Positions 1 through 7,914 of a DNA stretch of 64,000 nucleotides are shown in pieces. Both the position numbers and the translations under genes were made by a program. Numbering within the stretch: position 1 is the stretch's first letter; every line of letters begins with the position of its first letter. The notes beneath the pieces are model-generated. The model was not told where the DNA came from. It was given only the letters and a program-made list of their open reading frames with translations, and ran no database searches. The DNA is from Rhodoferax lacus (GTDB lineage Bacteria; Pseudomonadota; Gammaproteobacteria; Burkholderiales; Burkholderiaceae_C), in contig NZ_QFZK01000015.1 of assembly GCF_003415675.1 (NCBI RefSeq), forward strand, positions 1-64,000. The letters run 5' to 3'.

Positions 1-75
1 ACACGTCTACCAACACAGCGGGCCAGCCAGATCGGGGAATTACTGCCGCACCGCTGGCAAGACATTGCTGTCTAA
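1..75 (+). CDS. IS66-family transposase, C-terminal end only (cut by window edge)
   Basis: The first reading frame is open from base 1 to a TAA at 73-75 and gives 24 residues ending in the sense of RIGELLPHRW-like: the visible core is IGELLPHRWQ. IS66 transposases typically finish with a short C-terminal element containing an (E/D)LLPxxW signature, which this matches. The remaining gene would lie left of the window. The call rests on a very short match recognised by eye and on the inverted-repeat-like end that follows, so it is tentative. Confidence 0.5.
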   Translation, partial: TRLPTQRASQIGELLPHRWQDIAV

Positions 76-127
76 CTGTCAGGCATGACCGAGGTCAGCG
101 GTCAATATGGGATGGCCGGACGCATAC
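1..127 (+). mobile_element. Right end of an IS66-family insertion sequence
   Basis: After the transposase stop codon there are about 50 bases. The segment at 109-127, read inward from the right, begins GTATGCGTCCGGCCATCCC. IS66-family ends usually start GTAAGCG followed by a GC-rich stretch, so this is a near match and places the element boundary at about 127. The left end and the target duplication cannot be seen. Inference from motif and position only. Confidence 0.45.
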
Positions 128-607
128 ACACAAAACCCCAGTTGCGCCTGACATCCTCTTGATGCGCGTCCGAGTGAGAAAGAGCGTTTCCTGATTTGGT
201 GCTGCGCTACTGGCCTCGCGGCTTCCTGCGTTACCCCATGCCAAATCATCTGCCGATAGAACTCTCACTGGTTCTGTGAAGGCAAGAAGCCACATTAACT
301 TCTGCTTTCACACGCGGACTCGTGCTGCCAATGAAGGCTGAAAACAGAAGCTAATGTGGCTTCAAATGCTTTGTCCAACGAGTCCGCGTTTGACTAGTAC
401 AGTTTCGAAGAGGCAAAAAAGTAATCAACCCGAATTGGGCGTCATCGGGTAACTATTTTCAAATTTCTTTCCCCCTCGAAGCGGAAGTCTTAGCAGTTGC
501 TTGGTACGCCTTGGTCGCAGTCATCGGGCGTCACAATTCGATTAATACAACCACGTTGCTTGCTGACCTCAAGCTTTCTACGCCTCCAGACGTGATGGAG
601 GTCGAGC
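128..607. other. Non-coding island DNA between the IS end and the terminase stub
   Basis: No convincing reading frame is present on either strand; the short open frames have no recognisable composition and no ribosome site. The stretch contains the interleaved inverted repeats at 286-393. The last 40 bases before 608 hold a ribosome binding site (GGAGG at about 597-601) for the next gene. In one frame a short peptide ending near 622 (DLKLSTPPDVMEVEHDDSL) could be the tail of a gene that once preceded the terminase, but that is speculative. Confidence 0.4.
286..393. repeat. Two interleaved inverted repeats
   Basis: Pair A: 19 bases at 286-304 and 345-363 are reverse complements with one mismatch. 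Pair B: 16 bases at 308-323 and 378-393 are reverse complements with one mismatch, including a perfect 12-base core at 312-323/378-389. Arms occur in the order A-B-A'-B', so the two hairpins cannot form at once without a pseudoknot. This could be a recombination or replication site of the mobile region, or paired sites for a dimeric protein. Function unknown. Confidence 0.6.
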
Positions 608-866
608 ATGACGACAGCCTCTAATCCGGTGGCAAAACGGGCGTTCGTGATGCCTGAAAAGCAAATGTCACTCGAAACGGTTTCGAGTGACACTAACAAA
701 GCGTTAGCCCAAAATATAGGCATCCTGCCCACGTTTGTGCCCTCTACAGTGGCAGAAATGACAGCGTGCCTTGCCGACCCCCTGTGGAGAATTTGCAGAG
801 GGAAAATCTTCAAGATCATGGTGAAGGCGTCTGATGGCGAGGACAGTGCCAAGAAAAAAGCCATCT
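608..866 (+). pseudogene. Truncated phage terminase large subunit (N-terminal stub)
   Basis: An ATG at 608 follows a good ribosome site (GGAGG, 6-base spacing). The first ~86 residues contain ALAQNIGILPTFVPSTVAEM and LADPLWRICRGKIFKIMVK, which resemble the N-terminus of a group of terminase-like large subunits just ahead of the Walker A region. Similarity is lost after the KKKAI at about 852-866. At 867 the opposite-strand stop codon of the SIR2 gene begins; the open frame runs on to 1045 only as antisense to that gene. The ATPase and nuclease domains are absent, so it cannot package DNA. The terminase call is by motif memory only; the truncation at the SIR2 boundary is direct observation. 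Confidence 0.45.
667..691. repeat. Near-perfect 25-base palindrome inside the terminase stub
   Basis: Bases 667-678 and 680-691 are exact reverse complements around a single central base. Read in either direction the palindrome encodes SLETVSSD, and the surrounding frame stays open. It may be a protein-binding or recombination site, or a chance feature of the phage gene. Confidence 0.7.
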
Positions 867-3800
867 TTAGTCCCCATGCGCTCGGGCGTACTGATCTAGG
901 CGAAGCCATCTTTGGTCTTGCCGCAAGTCAGGTGCTACCTGAACGACATCGTCTAGGCATTTGCGCAGTTCGCGCGGCGCCCAGCGTGGCTGGTCGTGAA
1001 GAATGGCATCGAGAAATTGGAGTGCATCCGGCGGAAACTGCCTAGCCAACCCTGACTCGCTGAGTCGATGAACGACAAAATCGGGATGCTCCACAGTTCG
1101 AAGCCAGTTGCCTATCGAGGCCACAGCAGAAGCAAACTCGGCGCCAGCAGAAATGCACAGGCGCGCAAGTGGTTCGGCGTTGCCGCGCGATACCGCATCG
1201 TTGGAATTGGGCCAGACCTTTTCCCAGAAGGGCTGCACGCGGTTTCTCCAGTATTCTTCGCGCTGTTCGCCTGCTGCTTCCTGAGCGAGAACCAACGCGT
1301 CTGCCGCCTCATGCAGCCCTTGTGCTGGCAAAGTCCTTATCGCATGTGCTAGTTCGGTTCGATTGAAGTTATCTCCTGGATCGAGGGCTGCAAAAGTTAG
1401 GATGGCTGCGTACTGCTTCCCGTGATCGCCAAGCTGGGCGTAGTGATTCGCCGTATCCAAGAATGCCGGCTTGAGCACTTCCATCAACGGGCGGTACAAC
1501 CGCGGGGACCAAAGGAATCCCTCCCACGCCGCGCGTGCCTCCAAATCGGAACGCTGCCAGTCAAAAAGTGGCAGCAAATGCTCCTTAGTCCAATTTCCAT
1601 CGACGCGAAATAGTGTGATGACATTTGCCGCGAGCAAGACGCGGCCATGCCTGAACTTTCTGACCTGCGTATCGCAGAGAGCGGTAAAGATGGGCTTGAG
1701 GTCGTCATTCAACCCCTGCCCATCTTCGAGCGACTGTCGATACCACCAGCTAAGCAGCGCCTCTGTGACGTGGCCGATTGGGTCGTTTATGGCACGAAGG
1801 ACCGGATCATCGACTGCGCCGTCGTCCTCGTCACTCAGTTGTAGGAGCCGGTGAGCGAGCTCTAAGAATAGTTTGTTGTGGCCCTGGAATGTCTTCGCGA
1901 GCTGCCGCAACCACCAACCGATGCCGCGATCAACCACAGCAAACAGTTCAGGGGGGGCCGCGCTTAGGACGGGTGCCATCAAGTGCCATGATCGGTCACG
2001 CAACTTCTCATCCGACCAGACCTGCAGAGCGTCCTTCCAACGACCGGCGGGCCAGACGCCTTGGTGTGCCAGTTGACAAAGGGCGTATGCCGTTGCCTGA
2101 AAGCTGTCCAAGCAGCGCTCCTTCCAGTCGTCCTGCTGGCCGGGTTTAAGGTCTGGGTGCTCGCGCAGGTAGTTCAGGACTCCACTCCGGCTGTGCGGCA
2201 TCGGCGTGAACGACCGCCACGGATCGATGTCGCCACCCCATCCTGCGCCTTCGGACCAGACAGGAAACTCCTCCCTTTCGCTGGTATCGAGCTGCCATGC
2301 CGGATATTGCCCGGAAAGCGCATCCAGCCGTTGCCGTGCCTCATGGCCCAGCTCGACTCCGGTCGCCGCCATCTTCGCCAGGAGCAGCCATACCTCGCGA
2401 GCCAGGAACCGATCCCACTCAGCAGGATCGATATCGTCTCTGACCATTTCGCGCGGTGGTCCAGTGAGAATGGCACGTTCTAGCTCAGCGAGCATCGTCG
2501 CGTCGAGCAGCGGCACCAAGGCGACCAGCAGACGCATCGCCTCTCGTTGCGTCTCAACTGACCACAGCCACCATTTGTCCGCAGACAACAGCCAGTCGAG
2601 GGCCAGCCGCGTCGGTATCCCCCTCGATTGGGCGGCGGCAAAGAACGCGAGCCGGTGAAAGACCGGGTAAGGCTTGGCCATCCAAGCCTCGGCGGCAATT
2701 CTTGCCTGCTCGGGGGAGCGCTCCGCCATAGCCAGCCAAGCATCCCGCGCCAACTCGATCAGTTCGGTCCAGTCGTTGAAGTCGTTATTCTGCCCGTGAT
2801 CGCTGATTGAAGGTCGAAGCACATAGGAATGATCGCTTCGATCCTCAGCGTCCCCAAGTTCGCGCCTCAGGTCCATCGCGTCGCGTAGCAGTGCAGTGAA
2901 GTCTTCCAGCAAACCCGGCAATGCGTCGGCCCACCGCCCGTCATGCGGCAGATCACGGAGCACTGAACGCACGTGATCAGTTGCTAGCTCAAGCTCCCAC
3001 TCCACAAGATCCTTGATGCGCTTGGGCTCGCCAGCTTCGTCGTCATCACTGGCCCAATGGAACGGCTCTCGTATGGAAATGCAAGGCGTCAACGCTTCGC
3101 GCAGCGCCAGCCGAAGGCTGGCCGTCATCCCGTCTCGCGTGAAGTGCTCGCGCCATCGGTACAGGTCGAACGACCCCCGTGCCAACCTCACGCGCCCGGT
3201 CAGCAGCAAACGCCACAGCGTGCGCATCATGGGCCGTGGCACTGCACTCGGCGCGTTGAAACGAATGCGCTGCAGCTTGGTTGTATCGCTATCGCGTTCG
3301 AGTTTGTCCAGTTCCTCCAGCTTTCGCTCAATCAGCCACACGAATTCCTCATGCAGTTGACCACCGCGCTTTGCCATCCAAATTAACAGCGTCGAGTCGT
3401 CGAGGTGGCGAGTCAGCCAGCGCGCCAACTGGTGCATAACTGCGTCCCACTTGGCGCCAGACGCACCCCTGCCGACGAGGCTCATCAATGGAGCCAGAGA
3501 GTACGGTGTTGGTCTCTGAAGCAAACTGAACGCGAGCTTGTCGTCCTTGACCTCAGCAGGAACGACGCCGAAGCGCGCAAGGTCAGCGTGGAGGAAACGC
3601 TCGTTGCTTAACGGCTCCAACCAGTCGAGCGCAGGCACAGGATCCATGTCTGCGAATCGTTGGGCAGGAAGTCCACCCGGATCACTCAGGGCCCACAGAA
3701 CTCTCCCGACGAAGTCATCCTGCTTTGTGCTTGCCAGTGGCCGCCCAATGGCAGACGCGACGACGATGCTCTCCTTGCCGCGAACACCGTCGCGATACGT

Positions 3801-4664
3801 GTCAGCCCAGGCACGCAAGGTCTTGTGAAGGTAGGAGTGACCTTGATGCTCTCGATAGAGGATCGGCGTCACGTTCTTGGCCTTCCACTCGTTCGTGCGC
3901 TCCGACTCCTTTCCTTTTGAGAAGCTACCGAAGGCGAACATCTCGGGAGACGATTCCCCTAGCAGCCGGTCGGCGGCCAGCGCATCCGTCATGTAGCGCA
4001 GGACGGGGTCGTTGATGCTGTAGCCGACGAAGCAAACCGTATAGCTGCGGAACAGCTCACTGACGAAGCGCGCCGCCCAGCGCTCCGTCAGGTACGCGAG
4101 GCCGAAGTCGCCGCTGGAGATGACCAAGCGATCAAGAGTTCCAGGGGTCGGCTTCGCGTCAAGGAGCCCGTGCAGGTAAACCAATCCGTCCCACCGGTTC
4201 TTCGGAACCGGCAGCAGCGGCGCACGGTATTGCTCAATCTGAAGCGCACGCGCTGAGATCACTTCTTCGAACAGCCTATCGAAATTGGTGGTGATGAGTC
4301 GAGTTCTGCCTTCACGGCTCTGGCTCAGGGTGAGTAGTGCGTCGTGTGTTGCCCTAGTACTTGGAGCGCTTGAAGTAGCGGTCAGCACGCTCGCCAAGTG
4401 CCGACGCACGGTCTCACGGCCGTTCACGATGTCCGACTCGAGTAGGCCAATAGCTGTGTCGAACAGGCCGCTCTTGATAGCGGCCTGTTGCACTGCGGTG
4501 GGTGTGGGCGTTAACGCCGAATACAGTCGTTTCACCAACCCGCCGAATCCAGGCAGGCCCGCTGGGTAGGAGATGCCCGCGCCACAAAAGAACACGACGC
4601 GCCCGTCCTCATGGGCTTCCAACAAGCGCTCGGGGATATCTGGGCCGTTTCGGATGAGTTGCAT
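867..4664 (-). CDS. SIR2-domain anti-phage defence protein, Dsr1-like
   Basis: 1265 residues. The N-terminal ~290 residues are a SIR2-like NADase domain: GAGIS at 28-32, TTNFD at 125-129 with the expected Asn127/Asp129, a candidate catalytic His165 in YLHG, and FVGYSINDP at 212-220. The remaining ~970 residues have no catalytic motif I recognise and look mostly helical with many Trp and Leu, as expected of the sensor/oligomerisation part of long defence sirtuins. Known proteins of this build (DSR1/DSR2) deplete NAD+ on phage infection and abort it. Length and single-gene layout fit Dsr1 better than the ~1000-residue Dsr2. It sits alone in an integrase-borne island next to phage debris. The ATG at 4664 has no clear Shine-Dalgarno. 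Family assignment is inference; the SIR2 fold motifs are visible. Confidence 0.8.
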   Translation of the reverse strand: MQLIRNGPDIPERLLEAHEDGRVVFFCGAGISYPAGLPGFGGLVKRLYSALTPTPTAVQQAAIKSGLFDTAIGLLESDIVNGRETVRRHLASVLTATSSAPSTRATHDALLTLSQSREGRTRLITTNFDRLFEEVISARALQIEQYRAPLLPVPKNRWDGLVYLHGLLDAKPTPGTLDRLVISSGDFGLAYLTERWAARFVSELFRSYTVCFVGYSINDPVLRYMTDALAADRLLGESSPEMFAFGSFSKGKESERTNEWKAKNVTPILYREHQGHSYLHKTLRAWADTYRDGVRGKESIVVASAIGRPLASTKQDDFVGRVLWALSDPGGLPAQRFADMDPVPALDWLEPLSNERFLHADLARFGVVPAEVKDDKLAFSLLQRPTPYSLAPLMSLVGRGASGAKWDAVMHQLARWLTRHLDDSTLLIWMAKRGGQLHEEFVWLIERKLEELDKLERDSDTTKLQRIRFNAPSAVPRPMMRTLWRLLLTGRVRLARGSFDLYRWREHFTRDGMTASLRLALREALTPCISIREPFHWASDDDEAGEPKRIKDLVEWELELATDHVRSVLRDLPHDGRWADALPGLLEDFTALLRDAMDLRRELGDAEDRSDHSYVLRPSISDHGQNNDFNDWTELIELARDAWLAMAERSPEQARIAAEAWMAKPYPVFHRLAFFAAAQSRGIPTRLALDWLLSADKWWLWSVETQREAMRLLVALVPLLDATMLAELERAILTGPPREMVRDDIDPAEWDRFLAREVWLLLAKMAATGVELGHEARQRLDALSGQYPAWQLDTSEREEFPVWSEGAGWGGDIDPWRSFTPMPHSRSGVLNYLREHPDLKPGQQDDWKERCLDSFQATAYALCQLAHQGVWPAGRWKDALQVWSDEKLRDRSWHLMAPVLSAAPPELFAVVDRGIGWWLRQLAKTFQGHNKLFLELAHRLLQLSDEDDGAVDDPVLRAINDPIGHVTEALLSWWYRQSLEDGQGLNDDLKPIFTALCDTQVRKFRHGRVLLAANVITLFRVDGNWTKEHLLPLFDWQRSDLEARAAWEGFLWSPRLYRPLMEVLKPAFLDTANHYAQLGDHGKQYAAILTFAALDPGDNFNRTELAHAIRTLPAQGLHEAADALVLAQEAAGEQREEYWRNRVQPFWEKVWPNSNDAVSRGNAEPLARLCISAGAEFASAVASIGNWLRTVEHPDFVVHRLSESGLARQFPPDALQFLDAILHDQPRWAPRELRKCLDDVVQVAPDLRQDQRWLRLDQYARAHGD

Positions 4665-4666
4665 GG

Positions 4667-4733
4667 GCGGGCGTCGTATAGCGTTGTTTCTTAAATTGTT
4701 ACTGACGCCCTATCAGTTTACGACGACGCCCGC
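4667..4733. promoter_or_regulatory. Inverted repeat upstream of the SIR2 gene
   Basis: An exact 11-base inverted repeat lies at 4667-4677 and 4723-4733 (GCGGGCGTCGT and its complement), with a third partial GACGCCC copy at 4714-4720. It spans the 70 bases before the SIR2 start codon, where a promoter would be. A TATACG hexamer on the minus strand ends about 12 bases before the ATG. The arrangement suggests an operator controlling a potentially toxic gene; no regulator is identified. Confidence 0.45.
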
Positions 4734-4810
4734 ATTCGGGTCACCGAATTTCAGTCCCTAATGCTTGGATGCAGACCGCCTGCTGGACATATAGCAGCAT
4801 CGTCCAGCGT

Positions 4811-5143
4811 CTACCCAGCGGCCTGCGCCGCCATCCACGCACGAACACTGCCCACTTTCCAAGCTGTCACGCCTTCGGACAGTTTGACGGGTTTGGGGAA
4901 ATTGCCCGCCTTAACCTTGCGCCATAGAGTTGGCGCACTGAATGGCAATGGCGCAGTTGACTGTGGCCTCTTGGGACTTTGGACCAACTGCGACTCTCTA
5001 ACGTATGCACTGTCAGGAAGTGCATCGAAAACCGATGCGGGTATGGTTACCTCAACCGAGTGGCCGCTTGGCGTGATCATCAGTGGATCTTGTTTGACTG
5101 CGGTACTTGCTTCCTTAGTGACGAGCAAAAAATTCATTCCCAT
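4811..5143 (-). CDS. AlpA-like phage-type DNA-binding regulator
   Basis: About 110 residues from the ATG at 5143, which lies 4 bases after GGAGG; an ATG at 5137, 10 bases from the same site, is an equally good alternative. The open frame extends upstream to 5302 but without a ribosome site. The C-terminal half (around STLWRKVKAGNFPKPVKL-like, with APTLWRKVKAGNFPKPV visible) is the winged helix-turn-helix of AlpA/MerR-type excisionases, and the tail AWKVGSVRAWMAAQ is the usual closing motif. The N-terminal ~50 residues are not typical. AlpA regulators commonly control the integrase of P4-like islands, consistent with its place next to the integrase. Confidence 0.7.
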   Translation of the reverse strand: MGMNFLLVTKEASTAVKQDPLMITPSGHSVEVTIPASVFDALPDSAYVRESQLVQSPKRPQSTAPLPFSAPTLWRKVKAGNFPKPVKLSEGVTAWKVGSVRAWMAAQAAG

Positions 5144-5431
5144 AAATCCTCCGTAGGGCAGGGGAGCAGAGGTGCTCGCCTGATGGATGGATTTCAAAGG
5201 AGTTTTTTTGCGAGTCAACCCGAAACGGGATAGTGGCAAGTGACATTGCCTATTAGTCCCTGAAAAACCACGATTTGCTGGCTTGTAAGGTCGCGCGTTC
5301 AATATTGAAACTGGCGTGCTGCCATGGACAGGTCTTTTTAATCAGCCACCTAGCAAGCGGGTGGTGATGAACCTAATGGCATCTTGCCTCGCAACTACTC
5401 ACATATTCAACGTTGCCAAGGCTCGTGGAGC

Positions 5432-6652
5432 CTAGCTTGCCGCCTTGATAGGGATTACGTCTGCCCCCATACGCAATTTGTCGAGGTAGTCAGCCCAGCG
5501 CTGCATCATTTCCCGACGCGCTGGAAGGTGTGCAGTACGGTTGTAAGCCCGGCCGTTTGGGTCTTTGACGGCGTGGGCCAGTTGATGCTCGATAAGGTCT
5601 ACGCGCTCGCCCAGCACCTCATCCATGATCGTGCGGGCCATTGCCCGAAAACCGTGGGCACTATGCATATCTTGCGCATAGCCCATTCCCCTCAGTGCCG
5701 AATTGATGGTGTTCTCACTCATGGGGCGCTCGCCAGTGCGCACGCTGGGGAACACATATTTGCCATGGCCAGTAATAGCCTTGACTTCACGCAGGATGTC
5801 CACTGCTTGGCAGGACAACGGCACCAGATGGTCAACTTTCATTTTCATTTTGCTGCCGGGTATGCGCCATTCGCCTGCGTCCAGGTCGATTTCTGTCCAC
5901 TCAGCGGTGCGAAGTTCACCAGGACGTACAAATACCATAGGCGACAGCTTCAAGGCCGCCACGGTACACGGATGACCCTCGTATGCAAATATGGAGCGCA
6001 GCAAGTCCCCGGCCTTCTTGGGCTCTGTGATGGCTGCGAAGTGACTGGCCTGGGGCTTTGCCAGTGCGCCTTTAAGGTCCTGGGTGACGTCACGCTCTGC
6101 ATAGCCGCACGCCACGGCGTATCTAAACACTTGTCCGCACACCTGCTTTACCCTGTGGACGCTATCCAGGGCACCACGCGCTTCCATCTTCCGTAGCGCC
6201 GCAAGGACATCGCGGGGACCAATGGCACTGACTTGCAGATTGCCGATGTAGGGAAAAATGTCATGCTCAAGCCAGTTCGTAACCTTGGCGGTGGTGGTAG
6301 CCGCTCGATCGGCATCTGTCTTTTGAAGCCATTCGCGCGCTACGGCCTCAAACTTGTGGGCTGAAGCTGCGAGCTTTACGGCTTTCTCTACCTTCTTGTG
6401 CGCGCTTGGGTCTATTCCCTCAGCCAGTCGCTCGCGGGCTTCGTCTCTGCGTTTACGGGCTTTGGCCAGCGATACCTCGGGATAGGTGTTCAGCGCCAGC
6501 GTCTTGCGTTTTCCTTCAAACCTGTAGTCCATCCGCCAATACTTGCCGGTCGCGTTGACCAGCAGGTACATGCCACCACCGTCGGAATGCTTGTCACCAG
6601 ATGGTTTTCCGCTGTGTTTTGCATTCTTTACGAACGTGTCGGTTAGTGCCAA
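5432..6652 (-). CDS. Tyrosine integrase, P4/prophage type
   Basis: 406 residues from a TTG at 6652, preceded by AGGGGG at 5-base spacing; the family normally begins ALTDTFVKNAKHSGK, which starts right there. An in-frame ATG at 6721 would add 23 atypical residues. It has an N-terminal arm-binding domain (DGGGMYLLV, YRFEGKRKTLALNTYPEVSL), a core-binding middle, and a C-terminal catalytic domain with the Arg in RPGELRTAEW, the HGFRA motif and the LAHAVKDPNGRAYNR tail with its Tyr. It catalyses site-specific recombination between the island and a tRNA 3' end. The tRNA-Leu 3' end lies about 180 bases upstream of the gene start, so this is almost certainly the target. Confidence 0.93.
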   Translation of the reverse strand: MALTDTFVKNAKHSGKPSGDKHSDGGGMYLLVNATGKYWRMDYRFEGKRKTLALNTYPEVSLAKARKRRDEARERLAEGIDPSAHKKVEKAVKLAASAHKFEAVAREWLQKTDADRAATTTAKVTNWLEHDIFPYIGNLQVSAIGPRDVLAALRKMEARGALDSVHRVKQVCGQVFRYAVACGYAERDVTQDLKGALAKPQASHFAAITEPKKAGDLLRSIFAYEGHPCTVAALKLSPMVFVRPGELRTAEWTEIDLDAGEWRIPGSKMKMKVDHLVPLSCQAVDILREVKAITGHGKYVFPSVRTGERPMSENTINSALRGMGYAQDMHSAHGFRAMARTIMDEVLGERVDLIEHQLAHAVKDPNGRAYNRTAHLPARREMMQRWADYLDKLRMGADVIPIKAAS

Positions 6653-6708
6653 TTTCGCCCCCTGGATGGTGACGGTATTTTTCTGGGGTTCTTTTCGAGA
6701 TACCGTCA

Positions 6709-6735
6709 GACATACCGTCAAGTTGTCGGTATGTC
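6709..6735. promoter_or_regulatory. Inverted repeat upstream of the integrase
   Basis: Perfect 9-base inverted repeat (GACATACCG at 6709-6717, complement at 6727-6735) with a further TACCGTC copy at about 6701-6707 and another near 6814-6820. With the TTG start at 6652 these lie in the leader or promoter of the integrase. They may be arm-type integrase sites or AlpA operators. Confidence 0.45.
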
Positions 6736-6764
6736 ATGGTACGGGCTGAAATGGCCTGAGACAA

Positions 6765-6801
6765 CAAAAAACCCGCTATGCCTAGGAGACATGCGGGTTT
6801 T
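6765..6801 (-). terminator. Rho-independent terminator of tRNA-Leu
   Basis: AAAACCCGC at 6768-6776 pairs with GCGGGTTTT at 6793-6801. Read on the minus strand, the second arm runs into TTTTTTGTTG. It lies 33 bases past the tRNA 3' end in the direction of its transcription. It probably isolates the tRNA transcript from the integrase. Confidence 0.75.
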
Positions 6802-6833
6802 GAGACTACTTGATACCGTCTGAAACCATCAGA

Positions 6834-6918
6834 TGGTGCCCGGGGCCGGAATCGAACCGGCACGCCTTGCGGCGGGGGATTTTGAGTCCCCTGCGTCTAC
6901 CAATTTCACCACCCGGGC
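6834..6918 (-). tRNA. tRNA-Leu (anticodon CAA)
   Basis: 85 bases. On the minus strand it begins GCCCGGGTGGTGAAATTGG and ends with the complementary CCCGGGC, discriminator A and an encoded CCA (6834-6836). The anticodon stem GGGGA/TCCCC encloses the 7-base loop CTCAAAA, giving anticodon CAA, which reads UUG. A long variable arm (GCCGCAAGGCG) is present, as in class II tRNAs. Its 3' half doubles as the island attachment site. Confidence 0.97.
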
Positions 6919-6938
6919 AGGGAGAGAGAACGACTCAA

Positions 6939-6944
6939 ATTATG
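6939..6944 (-). promoter_or_regulatory. Candidate -10 box for tRNA-Leu
   Basis: On the minus strand a CATAAT hexamer lies 20 bases before the mature tRNA 5' end. A recognisable -35 box is not obvious. The element overlaps the leader of the divergent cysM gene, so the two promoters are close together. Confidence 0.4.
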
Positions 6945-6958
6945 GCACATTTAAGGCC

Positions 6959-7861
6959 ATGAACTATTCGACTATTGAAGACACCATCGGAAAGACACCG
7001 TTGGTGCGATTGCAGCGCATCGGTGCGCAAACCAATGCCGAAAGTGGCAATGTGGTGTTGGGCAAATTGGAGGGAAATAACCCGGCAGGTTCGGTCAAGG
7101 ACCGCCCCGCACTCAGCATGATTGCGCGCGCCCAGGAGCGCGGCGAAATCAAACCCGGGGATACGCTGATTGAGGCCACGTCCGGCAACACCGGAATCGC
7201 CCTGGCCATGGCTGCGGCGATCAAGGGCTACCGCATGGTGCTGATCATGCCGGAGGACCTGTCCATAGAGCGCGTGCAAACCATGAAGGCTTTTGGTGCC
7301 GAGCTCATACTCACGCCCAAGAGCGGTGGCATGGAGTACGCGCGCGACCTGGCCGACAAGATGGTGCGCGAAGGCCAGGGCACGGTGCTGGACCAGTTTG
7401 CCAATGCCGACAACCCGCGTGCGCATTACGAGACCACCGGCCCTGAAATCTGGGCTGACACACAGGGCAAAGTCACCCACTTCGTCAGTGCCATGGGCAC
7501 CACCGGAACCATCACCGGCGTGTCGCGCTTCCTGAAGGAAAAGAACCCTGCCATTCGCATCATTGGCGCGCAACCCAGCGAGGGTTCGCGCATACCCGGC
7601 ATCCGCAAGTGGCCGCAGGAGTACCTGCCCAAGATTTACGACCCGGCCAATGTGGATGAGCTGGTGTACGTCAGCCAGTCGGACGCGGAGCACATGTGCC
7701 GACGCCTGGCGCGGGAAGAGGGTATTTTTGCCGGCATCTCGGCAGCGGGTGCCTGCTGGGTGGCCCAGCAGATTGCCGAACGCGAAAAGAATGCGACGAT
7801 TGTGTTTGTGGTCTGTGACCGCGGTGACCGCTATCTGTCCACAGGTGTCTTTCCGGCCTGA
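6959..7861 (+). CDS. cysM: Cysteine synthase B (O-acetylserine sulfhydrylase)
   Basis: 300 residues. A PLP enzyme that makes cysteine from O-acetylserine and sulfide or thiosulfate in the cytoplasm. The PLP lysine is Lys47 in NPAGSVKDRP; the phosphate-binding loop is EATSGNTGIALA. The short C-terminal region and the SVKDR context match CysM rather than CysK. The start is the ATG at 6959; the open frame upstream runs through the tRNA and is not coding. A sulfur-carrier gene follows 53 bases downstream, giving a small sulfur-metabolism unit. Confidence 0.95.
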   Translation: MNYSTIEDTIGKTPLVRLQRIGAQTNAESGNVVLGKLEGNNPAGSVKDRPALSMIARAQERGEIKPGDTLIEATSGNTGIALAMAAAIKGYRMVLIMPEDLSIERVQTMKAFGAELILTPKSGGMEYARDLADKMVREGQGTVLDQFANADNPRAHYETTGPEIWADTQGKVTHFVSAMGTTGTITGVSRFLKEKNPAIRIIGAQPSEGSRIPGIRKWPQEYLPKIYDPANVDELVYVSQSDAEHMCRRLAREEGIFAGISAAGACWVAQQIAEREKNATIVFVVCDRGDRYLSTGVFPA

Positions 7862-7914
7862 TGCGCCGCATTGGACCGGCGCAACCCTACAATGCACCAG
7901 ACCTAGGAACAACT

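Noticed and set aside
95-295. 66-codon minus-strand open frame in the left island
   Set aside because: No ribosome site, overlaps the IS end, and the sequence resembles no protein family.
365-400. Possible integron attC site (GTCCAAC ... GTTTGAC)
   Set aside because: The right-hand core does not fit GTTRRRY, spacing is far too short, and no integron integrase is nearby.
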